Shown piece by piece: positions 1-4,175 of a DNA stretch of 6,351 bases. The position numbers and the translations under genes are program-made. Location of the stretch: contig JAGCYR010000021.1 of NCBI GenBank assembly GCA_017960705.1, positions 1 through 6,351 on the forward strand. Direction: 5' to 3'. This DNA is from Clostridia bacterium (lineage in GTDB: Bacteria > Bacillota > Clostridia > Oscillospirales > CAG-272). The notes under the pieces were generated by a model. It was given only the letters and a program-made list of their open reading frames with translations. It did no database searches and was not told the DNA's origin. Every line of letters begins with the position of its first letter. Position 1 is the stretch's first letter.

Positions 1-202
1 CGGGGGTTTGTTGGTGGGGGGGGGGGGGGGGGGTCGCGGTTGTGGTCGTCGCGGGCGCGGCGGTCGTTTGCGCTGCCGTGGTCGCGTCGGCGGTCTGCTC
101 TGCGGTGGTCGCGGCGGCGCCCTTCTTCCCGCAGGAAGCGAACGCGAAGACGCACAAAACGAGGCACAGAACAAACGCGAGGGTCAGAGTTGCTCTTTTC
201 AT
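1..202 (-). CDS. Lipoprotein, N-terminal fragment (runs off window)
   Basis: The reverse strand opens with ATG at 202-200, seven bases after a strong ribosome site (AAAGGAGG, 218-211), and stays open for 67 codons to the edge. Residues 1-3 are basic (MKR), residues 4-22 are hydrophobic, and F21-A22-S23-C24 followed by GKK forms a lipobox, so the chain is predicted to be lipid-modified at Cys24 and held on the outer face of the membrane. Phe at -3 of the lipobox is less usual than Leu/Val. The mature part begins with a Thr/Ala-rich linker (residues 29-57), then five Pro codons from the C tract, then HQQTP. Such linkers often tether solute-binding or other extracellular domains, but the functional domain lies outside the window, so no function is given. 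The gene has its own promoter at 255-283. The reading frame beyond the C tract depends on its exact length. Confidence 0.85.
   Translation of the reverse strand, partial: MKRATLTLAFVLCLVLCVFAFASCGKKGAAATTAEQTADATTAAQTTAAPATTTTATPPPPPHQQTP
16..33. repeat. 18-base G/C homopolymer inside the lipoprotein gene
   Basis: An uninterrupted run of 18 G on the plus strand reads as C18 in the lipoprotein coding strand and supplies five CCC proline codons. It follows an ACC/GCG-rich linker and lies within 16 bases of the window edge. It may be a true slippage-prone tract, or a sequencing or assembly error at a low-complexity contig end. Confidence 0.9.
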
Positions 203-254
203 TCGTTTTTCCTCCTTTTCGCCGGACGGAACGTATCCGCCCGCCTTTGAGTTC

Positions 255-283
255 ATTATACTATAAGGATGCATAAAAAGCAA
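255..283 (-). promoter_or_regulatory. Sigma-A-type promoter of the lipoprotein gene
   Basis: On the minus strand a -35 box TTGCTT (283-278) is separated by 17 bases from a perfect -10 box TATAAT (260-255). Transcription would start near 248, giving a leader of about 45 bases that contains the ribosome site at 218-211. The neighbouring upstream gene is closed by a terminator at 361-389, so the lipoprotein gene is probably transcribed on its own. Confidence 0.75.
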
Positions 284-360
284 CATCAACGGCGTTTAGC
301 GTCCGAAAATCGGCACAATGAACAAACAGAGCAGCGGATTATTGGGCAGGATCGACAAGC

Positions 361-389
361 AAAAACCGCCGCGCAGGAAAGCGCGGCGG
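361..389 (-). terminator. Intrinsic terminator of the LysR-type gene
   Basis: Reading the minus strand, a perfect 9-bp GC stem (CCGCCGCGC, 389-381, pairing with 374-366) with a 6-base loop TTTCCT is followed directly by TTTTT (365-361). It is the last of a series of hairpins downstream of the LysR stop codon. The plus strand lacks a U tract after the stem, so this is one-directional. Confidence 0.85.
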
Positions 390-390
390 A

Positions 391-486
391 ATGAATTGCG
401 ATCTGTGATCGCGTAAATTGCGGGCTCGCCCGCGTGAATTGGCGCTGCGCGCCGTGAATTGTCGCGCAAACGCGGCGTTGTGAATC
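391..486. repeat. Array of small hairpins separated by a conserved 7-base spacer
   Basis: On the plus strand the spacer RTRAATY occurs five times: ATGAATT 391-397, GTAAATT 413-419, GTGAATT 434-440, GTGAATT 454-460 and GTGAATC 480-486. The first four are 20-22 bases apart and the last 26. Each gap between spacers holds an inverted repeat of different sequence: GCGATC-TGT-GATCGC (398-412), GCGGGC-TC-GCCCGC (420-433), GGCGC-TGC-GCGCC (441-453) and CGCG-CAAA-CGCG (463-474). The fifth spacer overlaps the LysR stop codon and the first abuts the terminator hairpin, so the array fills the whole 3' untranslated region of that gene. Changed stem sequence with kept pairing, next to kept spacer sequence, suggests that structure matters. 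Function is unknown. It is not a CRISPR, because the repeats are far too short. Confidence 0.85.
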
Positions 487-1384
487 ACTTGTACAGTTTC
501 AGGGTCTCGTTGTAGCAGTTGACGAGGTCGCGGAGCAGGTCGAACTGCTTGAAGTCGGAGCGGTAGGCGATATTGATCTCGCGCATCATGGACAGATTCT
601 CGACCGGGAGGGTGACGATCTTCCCTTTTTTCAGTTCGTCGAGGCAGGCGCTGCGCGCGAGGATCGACACGCCGAAATCGCGGCGGATCAGGTCCTTGAT
701 GGTCGCGATGTTGTCGACCTCGAGGATGACATCGAAGTCGCTGATGCTCATATTGTTGCTCTCCAGATGCGCGACGAACAGGTTGCGCGTCCCGGAGTTC
801 GGCAGCCGCAGGATCATCCGCTCGCGCATCAGCTCGTTCAGCGTTACCATCCCCTTCTTCGCGAAAGGATGATCGGGCGAGACCGCCAGCACCAGATAGT
901 CGGTGTCCAGCATCATATAGCGGAGACCCGGATCGTTGGTCCGCCCCTCCACGATCGCCAGATCGATCTCATAAGATTTCAGCATCGTATAAAGATTATT
1001 TATGGAATCGGTAATCATCTTTATATTTACGCGGGGGTTTTGAGAACCGTAACTGGCGAGCGCCTCGGCGATCGGGTTGCTCTCCGCGGTGTGCGTGACC
1101 CCGATGGTGAGCCGGGTCACCTGCGCGGCGACGTCCGAGAGCGACTGGCGTAAAGAGGCGTAGATCCCCGCCAGCTTCTGGGCGCATTTCACGATCTCGT
1201 CGCCCTCTTTGGTGAGAACCAGCTTGCCCCTGCCCCGGTCGAAGATGGTCACGTTGAGTTCCTCTTCGAGCGCCTTGACGTGCTGGCTGACCGCCGGCTG
1301 AGTCACGTTGAGCTCCCGCGCCGCGGCGACGAAACTGCCACATTCCACAACTTTTAACAGCGAATAAACGCGATTATCGAGCAT
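485..1384 (-). CDS. LysR-family transcriptional regulator
   Basis: A 299-residue protein, the usual LysR-type length. The winged helix-turn-helix is at residues 1-60, with the typical SFVAAARELNVTQPAVSQHV block around residues 17-36 and the family-typical TIFDRGRGKLVLTKEG stretch (46-61). A linker helix follows to about residue 88, then a periplasmic-binding-protein-like effector domain (about 90-295) beginning TIGVTHTAES. The effector cannot be read from the sequence. I chose ATG 1384 because GGAGG lies five bases before it and the family N-terminus begins here. An in-frame upstream ATG (1441) would place the coding region across the operator dyads and the MATE promoter -35 box and adds 19 atypical residues. 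The gene is divergent from the MATE transporter, which is its likely target. Two dyads in its own leader suggest autorepression. No truncation is seen. Confidence 0.93.
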   Translation of the reverse strand: MLDNRVYSLLKVVECGSFVAAARELNVTQPAVSQHVKALEEELNVTIFDRGRGKLVLTKEGDEIVKCAQKLAGIYASLRQSLSDVAAQVTRLTIGVTHTAESNPIAEALASYGSQNPRVNIKMITDSINNLYTMLKSYEIDLAIVEGRTNDPGLRYMMLDTDYLVLAVSPDHPFAKKGMVTLNELMRERMILRLPNSGTRNLFVAHLESNNMSISDFDVILEVDNIATIKDLIRRDFGVSILARSACLDELKKGKIVTLPVENLSMMREINIAYRSDFKQFDLLRDLVNCYNETLKLYK

Positions 1385-1397
1385 CTTTTCCTCCATA

Positions 1398-1445
1398 TAT
1401 AACGATTTGTTATAAGCGGTAATGAAATAATAATTTGACATTATT
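1398..1445. promoter_or_regulatory. Putative paired LysR-type operator (two 17-bp dyads)
   Basis: Two perfect inverted repeats share the same layout of 6-bp arms and a 5-base gap: TATAAC-N5-GTTATA (1398-1414) and AATAAT-N5-ATTATT (1429-1445). Each contains the T-N11-A signature of LysR-type sites (T1400/A1412 and T1431/A1443). Their centres, 1406 and 1437, are 31 bp apart, about three helical turns. Relative to the predicted MATE start near 1469 they lie at about -63 and -32, matching the known recognition and activation sites of this family. The second overlaps the MATE -35 box. Both lie in the LysR leader, so binding could also block that transcript. The dyads are seen; the assignment to this regulator is inference. 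Confidence 0.65.
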
Positions 1446-1462
1446 GAATCTGCGCGTATAAT
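1435..1462 (+). promoter_or_regulatory. Consensus promoter of the MATE gene
   Basis: TTGACA (1435-1440) and TATAAT (1457-1462) are both perfect, with a 16-bp spacer, slightly short of the ideal 17. The predicted start is near 1469, leaving a leader of about 75 bases. The -35 box lies inside the second operator dyad, so a bound regulator would touch polymerase at this promoter. Confidence 0.8.
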
Positions 1463-1488
1463 TATACCATAACTATATTTTTTGTCAA
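1461..1488 (-). promoter_or_regulatory. Consensus promoter of the LysR-type gene
   Basis: On the minus strand TTGACA (1488-1483) and TATAAT (1466-1461) are perfect, with a 16-bp spacer and a TG one base before the -10 (extended -10). Its -10 shares two bases with the -10 of the oppositely directed MATE promoter, forming the palindrome TATAATTATA. The predicted start is near 1454, with a leader of about 70 bases that runs through both operator dyads. Confidence 0.8.
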
Positions 1489-1543
1489 GTGGGGATGCAT
1501 ATTCCCTTTTTTATTCTTTTCAGGAGAGGAGGTCTGCCGCGAT

Positions 1544-2944
1544 ATGAATCGGGAAAAAGAGAGATACCTGTTCGAATCCAGCCCCGTCTTCCGGGCGATC
1601 GTTTCGCTTGCCCTGCCGTCGGTCCTCGGGCAGATCATCCTCGTCATCTACAACATGGCGGACACCTATTTCGTCGGGCTGACCGGCTCGGACGAAAAGC
1701 TCGCCGCCGTGACCGTCTGCATGCCGGCGTTCATGTTCCTCTCCGCCGTCGCCAACCTGTTCGGGATCGGCGGCGCGAGCGTGGTCTCCCGGATGCTGGG
1801 TTCCGGCAAGCGGGATCAGGCGCGGATGGCGTCTTCGTTCGCGTTCTGGGGCTGTGCGTTCACCGCCGGGATCTATTCGCTCGGGGTCTTCCTCTTCGCC
1901 GACCGCTTCGTCGACCTGCTCGGCGGCAGCGATCCGATGATCCATCTGTGGGCGAAGGACTACCTCTGGATCGCCGTCGCGGCGGGGGGCGTCATCACCG
2001 CGACCAACACGCTGCTCTCCCATCTGATCCGCTCGGAGGGACGGTCGCTACAGGCAAGTCTCGGGATCGTGATCGGCGGGCTCTGCAACATCGCGCTCGA
2101 CCCGGTCTTTATGTTCGTGATCCTGCCGCGCGGCAACGAGGTGCTCGGGGCGGCGCTCGCCACCATGTTCTCGAACGTCGTGACGCTGATCTATTACACC
2201 ATCTTCATTATCTCCCACCGCCGGAAGCTGATCCTCTCGGTCAAGCCGAAAGCCGGAATGTTCAAAGGCGGGATCCCGCGCGACGTCATCGTGATCGGCA
2301 TCCCCGCGTGTCTGATGACCCTCTGCGAGAATATCTCCTACGCCATCCTCGAAAAGCTGATGTCCGCGTACAACACGGCGCCGCTGACCGGGATCGGCAT
2401 CGCGAAGAAGGTCAATATGCTGGCGCACAGCGTGGTGCGCGGCATGGCGCAGGGCGTGCTGCCCCTGATCGGATACAACTACGCGTCGGGCAACCGTACC
2501 CGGATGCGGAAGGTCGTGCGACTCTCGGCGACCGTCTCGCTTGCCGTTTCGCTCTTCTGCATGGGCGCGGGACTGCTCTTCGCGCGGCAGCTGATCGGTA
2601 TCTTCATCCAGGGCGAAGGCTCCGCCTCCCTCTCCTACGGCGCGGCGTTCCTCCGCATCCTCTGCGTCGGCGCTCCCTTCTCCGCTTGGGCGTACACCGT
2701 CATCTCGTTCTTCCAGGCGACGGGGCACATGGAACGGTCTCTGATCCTCGCCCTGCTCCGCAAGGGCATCCTCGATATCCCCCTGATGTTCGTTCTGAAC
2801 CGGTATTTCGGGCGCTACGGGCTGGTCAGCGCGACCCCCATCGCGGACGTGGTCTGCTGTATTACCGCCGCCGCCCTGTTCCTCGTCTTCATCGCCCACC
2901 ACGGGAAAGACAAACTGGAACGAATGGCGCTGCGAGACGTGTAA
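1544..2944 (+). CDS. MATE-family multidrug/cation efflux transporter
   Basis: A 466-residue membrane protein of usual MATE size, with about twelve hydrophobic segments in two halves. Family hallmarks are seen in order: the TM1 block with LPSVLGQIILVIYNMADTYF (residues 24-43), GGASVVSRMLGSGKR after TM2 (76-90), LIRSEGR (161-167), NIALDPVFMF (182-191), the second-half repeat starting near residue 247, LPLIGYNYASGN (306-317) and FQATGHM (390-396). MATE proteins export drugs or metabolites in exchange for Na+ or H+; the substrate here is unknown. The MepA/DinF-like branch is the best guess. ATG 1544 is preceded by AGGAGG (1527-1532) at a rather long 11-base spacing; no better start is in frame. 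It is divergent from the LysR-type gene, probably controlled by it, and ends in a shared terminator. The chain looks intact. Confidence 0.95.
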   Translation: MNREKERYLFESSPVFRAIVSLALPSVLGQIILVIYNMADTYFVGLTGSDEKLAAVTVCMPAFMFLSAVANLFGIGGASVVSRMLGSGKRDQARMASSFAFWGCAFTAGIYSLGVFLFADRFVDLLGGSDPMIHLWAKDYLWIAVAAGGVITATNTLLSHLIRSEGRSLQASLGIVIGGLCNIALDPVFMFVILPRGNEVLGAALATMFSNVVTLIYYTIFIISHRRKLILSVKPKAGMFKGGIPRDVIVIGIPACLMTLCENISYAILEKLMSAYNTAPLTGIGIAKKVNMLAHSVVRGMAQGVLPLIGYNYASGNRTRMRKVVRLSATVSLAVSLFCMGAGLLFARQLIGIFIQGEGSASLSYGAAFLRILCVGAPFSAWAYTVISFFQATGHMERSLILALLRKGILDIPLMFVLNRYFGRYGLVSATPIADVVCCITAAALFLVFIAHHGKDKLERMALRDV

Positions 2945-2953
2945 CGCGAATAC

Positions 2954-2993
2954 ATAAACAACCGGGAGCCCCGCGGGGCTCCCGGTTGTTTAT
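2954..2993. terminator. Bidirectional terminator, perfect 40-base palindrome
   Basis: Two 19-base arms (2954-2972 and 2975-2993) are exact reverse complements around a central GC, so the whole 40 bases are self-complementary. The core is GGGAGCCCC/GGGGCTCCC, and the outer part gives a TTGTTTAT tail on both strands, which acts as a U-rich end. It separates the convergent MATE gene (stop at 2942-2944) from the ATPase gene, whose TAA stop (2992-2990) lies inside the right arm. Confidence 0.88.
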
Positions 2994-4024
2994 ATTCTCG
3001 GCGAGGCGGTGTTCTTGACCCGCAGGATCATCCGCCCGACCGGATCCGCGACGTTCTTCAGCGTGACGGTCTGCTCGGGATTCTGTCCGGGCAGAAGGAC
3101 GAAGAACTCGTGGACGAACGCCTGCCCGACGTTCTCGATCCCGGTGAAATCAAGCGTGACCTCCCGGAAGTCGCGGATCATACCGAACAGCCGCCGCGCC
3201 TCCGAGCGGGAAACGGGATAACCGTTCGGGAACAAATGCGCCATCGGGATCTCGGTCTTGCTGAATCCCGTCTCGACGTCCGAGAAGCGGTCGAACACGT
3301 CTGCCGATCGTTTGGGGCTGGTATTTGAGAGCGCCATATAAACGACGGTCCCACCGGAAGAATCGTCCGGCAAATCGGATTGTGCGTCGGAGAAATCGCT
3401 GCGCGTGAAAACGACGCCCGACGACAGGATCGCGAAACGATCGAGCAAGTGGGAGGTAAAGAAGATCCCCTCTCCCGTATGCCGTTCTTTTGCCGTCGTA
3501 AAACGTCCCGCAAGAAGATACCCCGCGCACTCGCGTTCGGGGACGTCCTCTCCGGTCGTTTCAAAAAGGTAATTGCGGATGTTCTTAAAAATACCGATCC
3601 CGTCGTCGACGATCACGATCCGCGTCTCCAGCGCATTTTCCGTGAAACTGCAAGCGATCGTCTTCGCGCCGGAATGTTCGATCGCGTTGTTCATCATCTC
3701 GGTAAAGCAGTAGTACCAGATCCGGTAGACGTTCTGCGGCACGCCGGCAAGGAGGGGCTCGATATCCTTCTGAAAGATACGATCCTCCGACAGTTTCGCG
3801 TCGGTCCCGTAGGTGAATTGAACCCGCTTCTCCGGCAGGGACATCCCCGTTCTCTTTTCGGGGTCGCGGATCAGTTTTCCGTCGCGGATCAACCGCTGCA
3901 CGTAGTTGTAAACCGTAGACGTGGAAACCGAGAAGGTGTCCACCGTTTTCTTTGCGTATCTCGGGTCGTCCCGGTCGATCAGCTGCAGCAGGTACAGGAG
4001 TATTCTTTCTTTATTGTCTTTCAT
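2990..4024 (-). CDS. HTH + GHKL ATPase + STAS-like (DUF4325) regulatory protein
   Basis: A 344-residue soluble protein with three parts. Residues 1-65 resemble a winged helix-turn-helix (TVDTFSVSTSTVYNYVQRLI, 27-46). Residues about 85-235 carry a GHKL ATPase fold: N box with E109, N113 and H117 (EMMNNAIEHS), G1 box DDGIGIF (140-146) and G2 box HTGEGIFF (182-189). Residues about 265-335 match the STAS-like DUF4325 pattern, with SRSEARRLFGMIRDF and VTLDFTGIENVGQAFVHEFF. The ATPase type is related to SpoIIAB/RsbW anti-sigma kinases and STAS domains to their antagonists, so partner switching within one chain is a reasonable inference. However, the Ser that is phosphorylated in SpoIIAA-type STAS proteins has no clear counterpart here. 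It may bind DNA through the N-terminal domain. Start ATG 4024 follows AAGGAGGAG with good spacing and a consensus promoter. The target is unknown. Confidence 0.85.
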   Translation of the reverse strand: MKDNKERILLYLLQLIDRDDPRYAKKTVDTFSVSTSTVYNYVQRLIRDGKLIRDPEKRTGMSLPEKRVQFTYGTDAKLSEDRIFQKDIEPLLAGVPQNVYRIWYYCFTEMMNNAIEHSGAKTIACSFTENALETRIVIVDDGIGIFKNIRNYLFETTGEDVPERECAGYLLAGRFTTAKERHTGEGIFFTSHLLDRFAILSSGVVFTRSDFSDAQSDLPDDSSGGTVVYMALSNTSPKRSADVFDRFSDVETGFSKTEIPMAHLFPNGYPVSRSEARRLFGMIRDFREVTLDFTGIENVGQAFVHEFFVLLPGQNPEQTVTLKNVADPVGRMILRVKNTASPRI

Positions 4025-4038
4025 TTCTGCTCCTCCTT

Positions 4039-4108
4039 TTCCACAATTATACTCCTATTATTCCAATTTGTCAAGATTATATTCCATTTTTTTCTTGCTT
4101 TTGTTCCA
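4039..4108 (-). repeat. Four phased TGGAA direct repeats across the ATPase promoter
   Basis: On the minus strand TGGAA occurs at 4108-4104, 4086-4082, 4065-4061 and 4043-4039, with spacings of 22, 21 and 22 bases, or two helical turns each. The first three are preceded by T or A and followed by an AT-rich run (CAAAA, TATAA, TAATA). The second lies just before the -35, the third in the spacer and the fourth at the predicted start. This could be a cooperative operator, perhaps for the gene's own HTH domain. Chance in an AT-rich gap cannot be excluded for so short a word. Confidence 0.5.
4046..4074 (-). promoter_or_regulatory. Full-consensus promoter of the HTH-ATPase gene
   Basis: On the minus strand TTGACA (4074-4069) and TATAAT (4051-4046) are perfect with the ideal 17-bp spacer. 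The predicted start near 4039 leaves only about 15 untranslated bases, nearly all occupied by the ribosome site AAGGAGGAG. Such a strong core promoter usually needs repression to be shut off. Confidence 0.85.
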
Positions 4109-4116
4109 AAACAAAA
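4099..4116. repeat. Inverted repeat upstream of the ATPase promoter
   Basis: TTTTGTT-CCAA-AACAAAA is a perfect 7-bp dyad with a 4-base centre, and it overlaps the most upstream TGGAA copy. It is AT-rich, so a protein-binding site is more likely than a useful RNA hairpin. It also lies just downstream of the terminator of the repeat-protein gene and could extend its weak U tract. Confidence 0.45.
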
Positions 4117-4129
4117 CGATGAATGAAAG

Positions 4130-4160
4130 GAGAGGGCTCCCCGGAAAAGGGAGCCCTCTC
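4130..4160 (-). terminator. Terminator-like hairpin of the repeat-protein gene
   Basis: A perfect 12-bp stem (GAGAGGGCTCCC, 4130-4141, with 4149-4160) has a 7-base loop and lies 15 bases after the stop codon at 4176. On the minus strand the stem is followed by CTTTCATTC rather than a clean U run, so termination may be partial. It shares the GGGAGCCC core with the terminator at 2954-2993. Confidence 0.7.
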
Positions 4161-4175
4161 GGTTGCTACGGTTGG

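Noticed and set aside
8..276. Three overlapping short frames on the plus strand at the window start
   Set aside because: They are shadows of the minus-strand lipoprotein, which has the ribosome site, promoter and signal peptide that they lack.
391..486. CRISPR array
   Set aside because: The recurring word is only seven bases, the intervals are themselves palindromic, and no cas gene is present.
1385..1441. Upstream in-frame ATG codons for the LysR-type gene (1441 and 1396)
   Set aside because: ATG 1441 lacks a good ribosome site and lies amid the operator dyads. ATG 1396 overlaps the ribosome site that serves 1384, and LysR-type proteins normally start where 1384 does.
1469..1543. Riboswitch in the MATE leader
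   Set aside because: The leader is only about 75 bases, AT-rich, with just a short GGGA/TCCC dyad around ATGCAT (1492-1508). I recognise no aptamer or terminator/antiterminator pair.
2048..2902. 284-codon open frame on the minus strand opposite the MATE gene
   Set aside because: Its composition (Asp, Glu, Arg, His, Gly, low complexity) is that of the complement of a membrane-protein gene, and it has no domain.
1489..3018. Long open frame on the plus strand (509 codons)
   Set aside because: It overlaps the MATE gene in another frame, is Arg/Pro/Gly-rich with no family pattern, and results from few stop codons in GC-rich DNA.
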